From assembly GCA_963921425.1 (NCBI GenBank), contig OY992834.1, forward strand, positions 10,709,271 through 10,773,270: 64,000 bases of DNA, in the 5' to 3' direction. The notes beneath the pieces were generated by a model, which saw only the letters and a list, made by a program, of their open reading frames with translations, did not search any database and was not told the DNA's origin. This stretch comes from Dryas octopetala. Taxonomy: Eukaryota; Streptophyta; Magnoliopsida; Rosales; Rosaceae. Shown one piece after another: positions 47,303 to 59,574 of the stretch. The translations under genes and the position numbers were made by a program. Each line of letters starts with the position of its first letter. Within the stretch, counting starts at the first letter, position 1.

Positions 47303-48250
47303 TCTAGGATCTGATTTTCAAAGAAAAAAAAAAAAAGATTAGTGATGTTATATATACTATTTAGCCCATGTTGGTCATTTCCTTGATAATACTAAAATTT
47401 AGATCGTGTGTCTCACATTCTTGAGCTTTTTTTAATGTGTTTGTGTGGATTTGGATTCTAAGATGGTTTAAATAAATGTGTAATATAAATTTAAGAGTTT
47501 ATGTAGCTTCATTCACACTAATAAAGTGTTATGAAACTATTTTATTTTTTTGCTCTCTACCCTTAAATAATAAATATATGACTAAAATCAAAATTTGTGC
47601 AAAAACCAGTAGAAAAAGAATAAACAGATAGTTCTCAAAAAATAAAAATAAATAAATAGATTATCTGAATCCTGCGTGTGGTTTTTATTTGTATTATTTG
47701 TTGTCCAAAAACAAACAAAAATCAGTTGACAAAAGAGTCGGAGGTGGAATGGGAATGGGAATGGGCCAAATGTTGCTTTAGGTTTGAATCTTGGGAAAAA
47801 AAGAAAAAAACAAGCTTATTTGTAGATAGCAGGAATGAGCTAACAATAGACCTACTGTAAATTAACAAAACTGCTTTCTTACAATGTTAGACAATTATTG
47901 TGTCAAAAAAATTTAAATTGTTATAAATAACTAAATAATATATATATACATCCAATAATATTAGAAATTTTAAATTTATATTTCAAATTTTAATTTAAGA
48001 TGATGTGTCATTACACACATTAATGTTTTACTTATTGTGAAATAAATAATCTTTAGAATTGGACCATGTATAGATCAATAAAATATTGACACATTATTCA
48101 AAATTCAAATTTGGAATACAAATTTAATAGAAAATCCCGCTGGACCCAATACATTATTTGGAATACATTATTGGCTAAGTTGATCCCGCTGGACCCATGA
48201 ATAGCAATAAAAATCAAATCGAATTTAAGATGGTGTAAAAGTAAAATTAG

Positions 48251-51200
48251 TTATTCACAGGATGAGGGTTGCAATCCTATGTACTTTGTACCAAACATGA
48301 ATTTAAGAAAACCCTTCTCTTTGCAGCATTGAATAGCGCCATCAAACATTTCACCAAGGCCGTATTTGAACTTGAACCCAGTATTCAACAGTTTCATTGA
48401 TGACACATTTGATCCTTTGTAGCCTTTGATCTCCTTTAAGTGACTGAAAAGGGAAAATTAAAAAGAGAAAGGTTATAAGAAAAGAGTGAGTAGGCCTCAC
48501 AATTGTTGACATTATCATAACATAGCATGAATTATATTGATAAGAATGACTTTTTGTTAGCGTAAGTTGTTTACATGAGTGTGAGTAAGTTCACTACACC
48601 ATTTCCCCCTTATCATCACTATTTTTTTCTGTTAGCTATTGCTGCAACAATCACTATCATTGGTTGTGATTTAGAAATTGCCACCCTGCAGTCACCTTTA
48701 GGCTGATAGTTGTTCAGAATGGGGTGGCAAAGTGGCTAAGCAAACCCTTTTTTTGGAATGGTGGAGTTTGGAGACAAGAACTGTCTTTCACTGCTGACAG
48801 CTTGTGGCTCCACCAATGTTGCAGATAGTTGCTAATAGGGGATCACCATTGATGGAAATGTTGCTGTATTGGTGTTAATCAAAATGCCTTTTTCAACCAA
48901 TTTTTTATTAGAGTGAGATTGAATTATATTTGATAAATTGGCAAATGATTTTGCTGCTAATTGCAATGCATAATTCCAGTGGTTTTTGCTGCTATTTCTA
49001 GTATATTTGATGAGCTATTTGCAGATTCTAACTCATCCATTATTAATCAGATAGAAGCAACCAGAAATGTGAATTTCATTGAATAAAAATCAACTTGCTA
49101 CTTACACTTATATTAGAAGATACATAAATCGTACATACAGCAATATCAAAAGATGCATAAATTGTATGGATCCTTGCCCTTCTTCACAATCTTCTGTCTT
49201 GGCTCTCTTTGCCTTTGGTCTGCAGAAAACATACATACAACAATATCAGAAGAGACAAAAATTGTACAAAGCCACTCAAATGGAAACAAGGAATACCTCT
49301 CTGTGAAAGGTTTCTTAGTCACTTCAGTGAAATGCCTGATGGATGAATATGACTGAATTCGAGTGCACTGCTTGATCTATCAATGCCCCCCAAGGATCCA
49401 GCTAAATCAACCTTTAGGCTGAAAACATGGAAGGTTCCCTTGTCACTCAAGACGGCAAGACATTGCGCAGTTGAAGAGAAAGCAAGACTGTAAATCTCTG
49501 CTCTGTCTGCTCCTCTCCTAACCTTCATAAAAATACAAGTCATTTCTTCAATACAAATATTTTGTAGTGGTTACAAAAATTCATATATTTTTATGATGTT
49601 CATGCAAAAACGATGAGACATGTTCATCAAAACTTGATTTTATGATATAAACACACCCCCTATTCACATACTAAAATCAAAAACCACATGAACAGACAAT
49701 CAAAATTTTAACTCAGATTCAAATTTCATATTCATACATTTATTAGAAAACAAAAAATGAATTTAAATACCTCTTGGAGCAATGAAGCATCAAAAGTATT
49801 GAAAACCCGAATCAAAGTCCCTTTACTGCTGGCCGTAGCGAGGAAGCGACCCTTCAGTGGACTTCTCCACAACTTGAAACTCTAAATATATCAAACAAAT
49901 TAATCAAAGCAAGTCCAAATCATATTCACAAACAATTCACACAACACAAAACCCACCCAAGTGCATCTTGATTTTGGCATCAAGGCTACAATTGTGCATG
50001 CTGATTAGTGCCATTGGCACATCCTTGCTGCACTCCTCGCTGCAAAATAACCCACAATTTTTATTTAATTTACATTGTGTTGATTAATCAATTGGATACA
50101 AACAAACAAAAAAAATCCTGAAATATGAACAAAATGAGATCTATAAAGAGATGAGAGAGAAGAGAGAGAGAGAGAGAGATCTACAAACAGAACCTACCAT
50201 GTATTTTCAGATCTACAAAGTATAAACCCTCGTCTGGTTTCGATCTAGCTTCATGGCTGGGTTTTTGGGAAGACATAGATCAGAGGGAGAGAGAGAGAGG
50301 AGGAGAAGAAGAGTTTGGCGATAATGTCGCCAGAATTCTCCACCATACGATGGTGGTTCGATCACAGACAGAGAGATGAGAGAGAAGAGAGGGTGCGGCT
50401 GGTTTGGGGTTTGGAGAAAATGAAGATGAATTTCTGGAGTTAGTTTTTTATCCTCCATCAACCCTAAGTAGAAAAATTACATATTTACCCCTTAAACTAA
50501 AATCACCATATTTTGTTATCTATCATCAACACAGGTCTAAATAGTGACTGAAGGGGTGCAACCCAAATTCCTGGTGCGCTGGACACTGTAATAAGTGAAA
50601 GAAATTTCCCACTAGAGTCTTTTTTTAGTGGGAATGGGCTTAGGAGTGGGAATGGGCTGTAATAGTGGGATGGGTTTGTAACTATTATTTCTATAGGTTG
50701 AGTATTAAGTGGGAAATAATAATTATAAACATTTTATTAATCCCACCTTTGTCCCTTTTGGTTGAATTTGGAGTGGGGAAGGAATAATTATCTTCACTAA
50801 TCTATCAATTTGGTTTCAATTTTTTCGTTGCTACTTATTAGTCAACTATATTACAAATTAGTGGGACTTAAGGCAACTATTAACTCTACCATAATTTTTA
50901 AAACAACCAAAATATTAATTAGTGATGAAAAAAAATGTTAATAGCCACTAACTCTAAAATAGTTTCTCTTCAAGGTGAGCATAGGCCATATTTGGTGTAG
51001 TGGTTGTTTACATGAGTGTGAGTGATTATGAACCGTTGATTAATGTGAGATTTACTGTAGAGTCTATATCAATCAATTTTATCGATGATTTTTAATCGTT
51101 AATTAGTGCGAGATTCATTATGGAGTTCACATCAATCATCAACTTATAGACCACATTTGTCTTGTAAGAATATTGGGGGAGAAATTATTAATCTTACTTT

Positions 51201-53873
51201 GGTATTGGTATTTGAAGTTCTGGATATCTTACGGGAAGAAAATTGTATAATTCATGAATCGTTGTTTGGACCGACGAACAAATGTACCTCCCTTTGGCAT
51301 TGGGATATTCAAGAAGGAAGATATGTGCACTTGCCACATCTTCTATGTGCACCATATATGTGCTAATAAGACATTTACATTGATCCTGGTCATCTGAATA
51401 CATGTGTAAATAAAAGATAATTACTAACAAATTAAGCAACAATTATAAAGACACATCGATAATATTTCAATCATATTCACTAATCAGGTACATCATGTTT
51501 TACATAATTCACAAACATGGATGTAAATTGATTTCATTTCTATGGATTAAAAAATGGAATTTTTTTTTGCATGTAGCAGGTGTATATATATGTATATATA
51601 CATATAACATTTTTCACAATAAACTCCTTACATGGCAATCATGTGATTAACCACTTATTGTGATAAATATATTGTATGTATTCATTGTATGTAAAAAATT
51701 TCTCTTATAAAAATGCAATTTATAATGAATAATTAATCTCATTAATATATCAATATAGAGCACATAGGTATTTAATATATATATATATAAGGTAATGTAT
51801 GTTTTCTTACTACAGTTTGACAACATAAGATGCTTGCGTATGTTGCCAAACTAGTTAATTAAATCTAGACAACACATTCATACAAAATAATCATAATCAA
51901 TATATGGTCCTTTCATGGAAAAACTTTTTTATTATATATGAGTGTATATATTTAATGTGTCTATTTTAAACAGGTAATTTAGCATGTAATAAGAGAATAA
52001 AAACAATATATATATATACACATGTTGCAGAAAAGTTACACCAAATTAACTTAGTCTAGCAAGAAATCCTATACAATATATAATAAATTATTAATGTGTA
52101 TGTAAATAAGAAGAAATGAAATACCAAATATTGGAGCCATTGCCATGTAGACAGAAGCAGGAACATTAGGACAAACGAAGGGCCCAACCACCAATGGTAA
52201 AACCACAGTGACAACATCCAACCCATGCTTCTCTCCAAACTCCAGAACCGTCCTCTCCACCACAGTCTTGGAAACCAAGTACGAAGAGCTCACCATCTCA
52301 CTACTTCTGCAAACATCGACCTCACTCCACGTGTCCTCATCTGTTTGGCTGAGGCCCTTGCTGTTGAACAGCACTGTGGCCAAGCTCGAAGTGTAAACGA
52401 CGCGTTTCACTGTGTTGGAGTTTAGGCATGCCTTTAAGATGCCCAGCGTGCCTTGCAGGGCACGGTTGATGACCGTTGGCTCGGGCTCTTTGCCGTCGAC
52501 GTCCATGGGGTGGGCGAGGTGGAAGACGCCGGTGCAGCCGTGGATGGCGGCGGTGAAGGTTTCGGGTTGGTTGAGATCTGCATGGAAGATTTGGAGTCTG
52601 TCTTGGGCTCCCGGTAGGTTTGTTAGGTAGCTTATGTCTCTCTTGCTTTCAGCTAAAATATATATAGTAGAAGAGAAATGGAAAAAAGAATAAATGAGTA
52701 ATGTTAAATATGTACGTATAGCATTTTTAATTTGTACTACATTAATTAGTACCATCTCTAATTATTTTTTATTCAAAATAAATTATTATAACAATTTCAT
52801 AATTATAGAATTTTTTTGTGTGGACAATTAGGATCCGGATTTTTAAATATCCATATATACTGAAGTAATTGGGATTTATTTGTGCAAACCGAGATTCAGA
52901 AGAAATCCCACCATATATATATGTAACAATAATACATATTGGAGTAGCATAACTAGATAAGAAAAAAATTAAGATTGTGCGCATGAGAGATTTATGTGGT
53001 TCTACGAATTTCCTGCAACTTAAGTGAGTCTCAAGAATATTGCATTCCATTCACTAATCACAATTTCAAGACAAAATTCATATAATGAGTTTTTCACTCA
53101 TCCAACAGTTTAAAATCACACACACATATAACTGTCTGACTACAAAAGTATTTATGAGAAAAAAATATTTTCTTTCTAAAGAAATTTAAAGCATTAATTC
53201 AACCTAAAACTAATTAGTAATAGATGAAGAGGTCAAAGACCCTTATAAAAACTTAGATAAACTATAATTTTTCAACATGTATAACACTCCACATTCTAAC
53301 ACCTTAAATAATACTGGCAAACAAATTCAATTAAGGAATCCACACTAATATATGGCACATAACTAAACCTTTGTCCAGTACTGAAAAACCTAGGCTGCAA
53401 ATGACTTTCCAAATATTACTCATATATATGTTTGCCTGCATATAGTGTTGGTGCATATGTGGTTGACCAGAGAAACTACTACACAGCTTTACAATAAGCA
53501 TAATTTTGATGCTAACCATATATAGCCCATCGAATTAAGCATCTACACTAGCTAGTATATGTACATAGCAGCATATATGCATGTTTGGTGGTTTGCGCCA
53601 GTACGTGCTCATTAAAAACAATAACTAAAAACATTAATATATATATAGCTAGAAATTAAGAAATTGGAAGGAAACTTGTGCAGATTTAACCTAGCCAGAA
53701 ACCCAATCAAAGAAAAAGCTCATATATACATCCTCTAATTACGAACCAGAAGGGTTGGATCTAATGGTGGCGCGAACAGAGTAACCATGGTGAAGAAGCC
53801 TCATAATAAGCCACGAAGCTACATATCCTGTTCCCCCAGTTACACAAACTGTACCTGATCCGACTTCTTCCAT
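48251..53873 (-). CDS. DFR/vestitone-reductase-like oxidoreductase 2, with a 2.75-kb third intron
   Basis: Four exons: 53873-53747, 52652-52125, 51393-51198, 48443-48251; 1044 nt, 347 aa, phases consistent. Nucleotide-binding motif [12 protein letters not shown] (third Gly of GxxGxxG is Ala, a known variant in this family). Catalytic [12 protein letters not shown] and YLVSK are present. [18 protein letters not shown] and [15 protein letters not shown] are typical. Exon 3 encodes [20 protein letters not shown]. After the usual end KEKGFL there is an 18-residue extension ([17 protein letters not shown]) that neighbours lack, because the stop is lost (TAA absent until 48251). The third intron (51197-48444) holds a reversed-homology-free insertion with an ATG18 pseudogene fragment. 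The gene may be expressed, but the distance between exons 3 and 4 raises doubt. Confidence 0.82.
49319..49881 (-). pseudogene. ATG18 (WIPI-type WD40) gene fragment inside the reductase 2 intron
   Basis: Two exon-like pieces: 49881-49771 encodes [20 protein letters not shown] then TFDASLLQE, and 49522-49319 encodes [20 protein letters not shown] then [18 protein letters not shown]. This is the PROPPIN core of plant ATG18 proteins (autophagy, PI3P binding). In intact proteins the conserved phosphoinositide-binding motif has the form LRRG or FRRG; here it reads VRRG. The N-terminal blades and everything after about 40 residues past VFSLKV are missing. The reading stops at 49319. The 49900-50040 sequence does not clearly continue the family. 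A gene fragment, same strand as its host intron. Confidence 0.8.
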
Positions 53874-54217
53874 GGATCTGTAGCTCTCTATGTGTCAGCT
53901 TTAGCTAATTAAACTACTAGCAGTTAGCTGCAGATTAAGGTTCTATGATGGAGCTTAAAGCCTTAAATATGTATATATATGGAATATATATTTAGGGGAT
54001 AGATATATATATATATATATATAAGTAATTATTTGCGCTAGTTAAGGGTCAATAGTTTGTAAAATTGTCATTACAGCTATTTCTGCACATTCTTTACGTT
54101 TCTTTTCTGGAGGGTACGGTAGATATTTGACATATATGACAGATACCCGTTACGTAAATTCTTTATTAATTAACCAAATCCCACCACGATATAAACGACA
54201 TAACACAATATTATACG

Positions 54218-54220
<3 letters not shown>

Positions 54221-54273
<53 letters not shown>
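54221..54273. repeat. (CT)26 microsatellite
   Basis: Long perfect CT run, about 350 bp upstream of the reductase 2 start codon. Confidence 0.97.
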
Positions 54274-54275
<2 letters not shown>

Positions 54276-54555
54276 AGCTAAAAGCTTGTTGTACCTGTTA
54301 TGAATCTTAATTATGATCGAAACCTCTAAGAGTACTACAGCTCTAAATTAATGAATCTAATTAAAGTGTTGCATGTGATCATTTGTGATTAAATAAAAAA
54401 AGAATGCTTGACTCTATTTATAATTAAAGAGTTAATTATTCCCTTTTTGTAGGAGTAGGGCAACTCGAATTGGGTGTAGAGGAAGTAAATTTACCGCCTT
54501 TTCAATTGGGCTATTTCGACACAAGAGTTAAAGTATATGTTGATATATATATTAG

Positions 54556-55665
54556 AGAGCAGTTTTGCTCACTTCCTTTAACTCAGGTGTATGCTCACCT
54601 CCCATCTAAAATGCTGCCATGTGTTTAAAAAATTAACCATGAGTTAATCTATTATATTTAATTATTTATGATATTATAATGATGAGAGAGAAAAATAATT
54701 TGACAACTCTTTTCTACTTTTATCCTTATTTTTTATTACTCAACTTTTTTCCACTTTTTTATTACCTATTAATTTTTATTTTCTCTTTTATTTAATTATT
54801 TCTAATAATTTTTGCTTCTTTTGTTTTTTTGCTCTTCTCAAGTACGCCTCTAGTATCTAAAAAACCACATGCATTTAATAATTTTTGCTTTTTTTTTGTT
54901 TGCTCTTTTCTAGTATGCCTCCAGTACCCAAAAAACCACATCCAATTTTTTTGGGTCTTCTCATGTATATACCTTTTATCTACTTTTTTAATTAATTAAA
55001 AAAAATAATCCAACAACACTTTTTTTTTTTGCCTAAGAATTTTTCTTTCTTGTCTCATATATGACCTTTTCAGATCAAACAAATTCTTAGGTCAATCCAA
55101 GGTGTTGCAGCATTTGAAGAGAGAAGAATAGTTGCAACGACATAATTTTTTTTTTTTTTTTAACTCATGTAACTTTTTTATTGGATTTTCTATGTATGTA
55201 AATGAGTTGTTTTAGATTTTTGTTTGGCCAACATTTTAGATTAAACTTTGCAAATGAGTTTTTTGTTCGAATTGCAAATGTGTTGTTAGAATATTTTTAT
55301 TTTTTAATTAATTAAAAAAATAGATAAATGTGTATACATAAGAAGACCCAAAAAAATGAATGTAATTTTTTGAATACTATAGGCGTACTGGAGAAGAGCA
55401 AAAAAACAAAAGAAGTAAAAATTATTAGAAATAATTAAATAAAAGAGAAAAGAGAAATTAACGGGTGATAAAAAAAAGTTGAGTAATAAAAGATAAGAAT
55501 AAAATAAGAAAGGAGTTGTCAAATTATTTTTCTCTCTCATCATTATAACATCATAAATAATTAAATACAATAGTTAACTCATGGTTAGTTTTTTAAACAC
55601 GTGGCAGTATTTTAGATGGGAGGTGAGCATACACCTGAGTTAAAAGAGGTGAGCAAAACTGCTCT
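54556..55665. mobile_element. 1.1-kb element with long terminal inverted repeats
   Basis: Left AGAGCAGTTTTGCTCACTTC, right in reverse AGAGCAGTTTTGCTCACCTC. Matching order continues for over 150 bp: ACTCAGGTGTATGCTCACCT, then CCCATCTAAAAT, AACCATGAGTTAA, TTATAATGATGAGAGAGAAA. The interior has repeated CGCCTCTAGTA / GCCTCCAGTACCCAAAAAA motifs. No clear target duplication and no transposase. Lies between reductase 2 and 3. Confidence 0.8.
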
Positions 55666-56080
55666 ATCATTGCGATGAATTATTAATTAACACATCAACG
55701 ATTGAATGCATAATAATTTACTTTCTCATTATAACCTTGATGTGATAGTCCAATTCATGCTTTCAAATCATTCCATCTTAATAATGGATCATAATGTCAC
55801 ATACACACACATATATAACTGTAGGCACCAATAATGTTAGGGAGAACAAATTTTGACATCACATGTGTATTATCTCTCTAAGTAAAAATGAGACCCATTT
55901 ATATTGAAAAAATTATAATATATAACCGATATATCCTATAATTAGATACCTTTACTTGTTTAATGGAGGAACGTTATCATAACCCCAAAAATACTAGATT
56001 TTCAAGAGAGATCAGGATCTATATATTCATCTTAATTATTCCAAATCAAATGGTCGCGCCAATTTTCAAATTAATCTGAT

Positions 56081-57900
56081 TTAAAGAAGACCCCTTTCTC
56101 TGCAAGATTGAATTGCTCCATCAAACATGTCATCAAGCCCATGCTTAAACTCGAACCCAGAATTCAGGAGCTTCTGTGATGATAAGCCACAAATTTTGTA
56201 ACCTTCAATGCCCTTCAAAGAACTGTAGGTCAAGAGAAGATTAAAAAAAAAAGGTTCAAACACGTACAGATAGTTTAATTAATTGCTATAATCTGAGATA
56301 AAAATGAGTGATTAATAGAACATGTGGAAATGGAATTACTCACTCAGTTGTGGGTATGCGAAAATCAGGGTATTTTGCTGAAAGAAATTGGGACATTTCA
56401 TCTATGGATATCTTGGTTGATGAACAAATGTACCTTCCTTTTGCATTAGGATTTTCAAAGAGAAAGATGTTGGCACTAACCAAATCATCTACGTGTACCA
56501 TATTTGGGCTGATAAGGTATTTATAGTGATCTTCATATCCTGCATACAGCAAAAAATATGTACATGAAAACATATTGGTATCTGGCCCTGTTTTGAGAAA
56601 ACAAGCTTAATTGCATTCAGAAAACATGGTAATCAATTAATGTTAGAATCACTAAATCGATCTCTACAAATTTTAAATTGTTAAGAAATGTGTCAACAAT
56701 ATATATCAAACTATAGTCTAACACAAGCAGCCTCATCTTAAATGCGGAAAGAGATACAAATACTAATATATAATACAGGTTCAGTTGTACATTAACAAAT
56801 AAGTGGGTCGAGATGAAGTTTCGAGATTTTGAACGAGAAAGACTTAGAATAAGAGTTTTCTAATATTATGTTAGACAATTATTGAATTCTAAATATTTAA
56901 ATTGTTAGAAAACAAGTCATTTATTTATATTTAATGTCAAACTAAACCCTCAATACATACCTAAAATCAGGGCTAGGACCAAGTACACTGAGCTAGGGAG
57001 ACTCTTGCAGATAAATGGACCAACAACCAATGGAGGGATCAAAGTCACAACTTCCAATCCACTTTTTTCAGCAAATTCCAGAGCTGCTTGCTCTGTCTTG
57101 GTCTTGGCAGCCACATATGAGGTCCCAAATAATTTGAGACCCCTATGAAATTCAATATCACTCCATGTACTCTCATCCACTATGTCCTGGCTGCCGCCAC
57201 TATATGCCACAGTTGATGCACTAGAAGTGTACACAACCCTCTTCACAGTCTTGGAATTCAGGCATGCTTTCAAAATGCCTAGGGTGCCTTGTACAGATGT
57301 TTTCGTTGCTGATTCTTCATCAGGGTCACTGTGAGTCATTGGGTGAGCAACATGTAAGACCCCAATGCACCCTTCAATTGCTGCACTGAAACTGTCAGGT
57401 TGGTTAAGATCAGAATTGAAGATGTGGAGCTTCTCTGATGCTCTTGGCAGGCTTGTGAGGAAGCTGATGTCTCTCTTGCAGTCTGGCCAATACCAAACAT
57501 TGTGGATGTTATTATACCATCACTAAACTCCAAAAAGTTGCATTTAATGAATTAATTGTTAATAATATATATCAAACTAATAAGGATATTCACATAATAT
57601 TTCCTTATATAGGTGAAAAGATACTCGCTCTGCAGATTAACGAATAAGTGGAGATAAATAGTTGAACCCAAAGCCTCACGATCAAATTAAATAGAACTAT
57701 GATGCTATGTTAGGTAACCAAAAAATTTATAACCACGAAATCCATTAGAAAAATGAGTTAACAATGTAAGAAATCGTACCTGGGTCAGGTCTAACAGTAG
57801 CTCGAACAGTGTAACCATGTTGGAGAAGCCTCTTAACCAGCCATGAGCCAACGAATCCAGTTTCACCTGTTACACAAACTGGACCCTTATGCTCCTCCAT
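56081..57900 (-). CDS. DFR/vestitone-reductase-like oxidoreductase 3
   Basis: Four exons: 57900-57780, 57482-56961, 56539-56344, 56222-56081; 981 nt, 326 aa, phases consistent. Exon 1 gives [20 protein letters not shown] with an intact GxxGxxG. Catalytic [12 protein letters not shown] and YVAAK are present. [13 protein letters not shown] replaces the usual GVFHVA.P. The C-terminus ends RERGLL. Exon lengths (121, 522, 196, 142) equal those of reductase 1 except for one codon in exon 2, so the two are close tandem duplicates. An upstream in-frame Met (about 57966) exists; MEEHKG was chosen as it matches the other two genes. NADPH-dependent reductase of phenylpropanoid/flavonoid-like substrates; exact substrate unknown. 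Confidence 0.92.
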
Positions 57901-59574
57901 TTCTGATTTCTCTATCTCACACAAATGTGCATTCACTTGAGGTCTTGAGGCAGCCCTTAAATACAATTTTGGGGCGAGATATAAACAATGTTGTCTAACC
58001 CATTACTAAGAAAGTGATACATTTTTTTATATGAATTATTCTTTTCACAAAATTGTCTAATATAACAAGACAAGACACAAGAGCGGACAGAAGCTCATTC
58101 AACATTTGTGACCACACCAAGGCCAATACAAACACTGTGGGAATCAAACTCACTGTTGGGGCGGCCAATGGGCTGGGCTGATTGCCTACTGGACTAACTT
58201 TTGGATCATGGGTGGGCCTTGGGCCCCAGCCATAAAGGCCCTCCCTCTTCTCTGATCACTATGCCTGGATTAATGGATTTAATTGATATTTAAAGCCTTA
58301 TTGGCTTACAGCTTTTTATTGGCTTACAGCTTTTTATTGGCTTACAGCTATTCAGCTAACTGACCTTATTTAGAATTATGTTACAGTGCATAATTCATAT
58401 TCTGAATTGATACAAAGGTTAAAGTTTAAGTCTATTTTAAAAATATTTTCCTATTATATATTATAATTAGTACTTTTCTTGAATTCTCATTTTAATTATA
58501 TAGAATTTTCATGAGGTTTTCATATATAAGAACATAATATGCTAGTTTAGTTTCTTTTGTAAGAACTTATTTCCATTCCTTCTAAAATTGATCTATTCAT
58601 TATTAACTAAATACATTGCAAAAATATATTCTATTTATAGAATTAAATATATTCAGATTAAAGAGGTTAATATCATCATCATCCTTACCTTAATCTCAAG
58701 TTCCATGCACATTATAGCATCACATAGATTCTCAAATTTCACACTTTTCTGTTATTCTTTATTAAATCTATTACTTTAAAAAGAGATTGGCATTATTTAT
58801 CAAAAAAATTTATCAGACAATATTCATAAATCTTAGAAAAACAATTACACAGAAATTTCCAAATAAATCATGGTGGCATGGTCAATTCCAAAAGTACAAT
58901 TCTCTATCTTATATAAATATAATAATAATAATAGAGAACAATGACCATGACCATCAGTCCACCACCTTCTAGACTTATGGATTATGACCAAATGAACCTT
59001 CCTCAAAATACAAAACTAGTTTTCTCTTCAATAAATGCAAAGTAGTTGTTAGAAATTTAGAATAACTTGCAAGTTAGCCTAACTTTGTAATAGAAAATTC
59101 TCAAAAAAAAAAACTTTTCCTAACTTTTTTACATTAAATCATTTTCTTAAAAACCTACATTAAAAATCATCAACTCCAGTCTCCAGCTCATATTTAAAGA
59201 AAAAAATTAAGAAAAAAAAAGTCTTTATTTTCTTCTTGGTTTTCTCAAACCTCATCTTGTCTCCAACAACATCGATTCCAATTCCTCACACAACCTGGAA
59301 TCCCCTATAAACCCTGAAATCCATAAATTTCGCTTCCAAAACATATAAAACAGCTGAAAGCATAGAAAACAAAAAAAGAGAGAAAAATACATACTTTCTC
59401 CGTTTTTCAAAACACTGTTTCCCACTCTGTTTTTACAGCTTCTGTGAGCTCGGACTTCCAAACCAACCCAGCTGAAAATCACAAACCCCAGATCACACTC
59501 AGCTTCGAGAAATCAAAAACAAAGAAAAAGGGGGATTTTTTCTTGATGTGGGTTCTGTTTTTTTGAGCAATATT
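57901..59574. other. Spacer, then the leader of the S-acyltransferase gene
   Basis: A TATTTAAG TATA-like site lies on the minus strand at about 57957-57964 for reductase 3. A tandem repeat TTGGCTTACAGCTTTTTA begins at 58301, 58319 and 58337 (third partial). The rest is AT-rich. About 59220-59574 is probably 5' leader of the DHHC gene. Confidence 0.5.
58301..58350 (+). repeat. Short 18-bp tandem repeat, 2.8 copies
   Basis: TTGGCTTACAGCTTTTTA at 58301-58318 and 58319-58336, then TTGGCTTACAGCTA. Confidence 0.9.

Noticed and set aside
50213..50461. 82-aa frame upstream of the ATG18 fragment
   Set aside because: Low-complexity leader-like sequence (GA/CT tracts). It does not match the ATG18 N-terminus as I know it.
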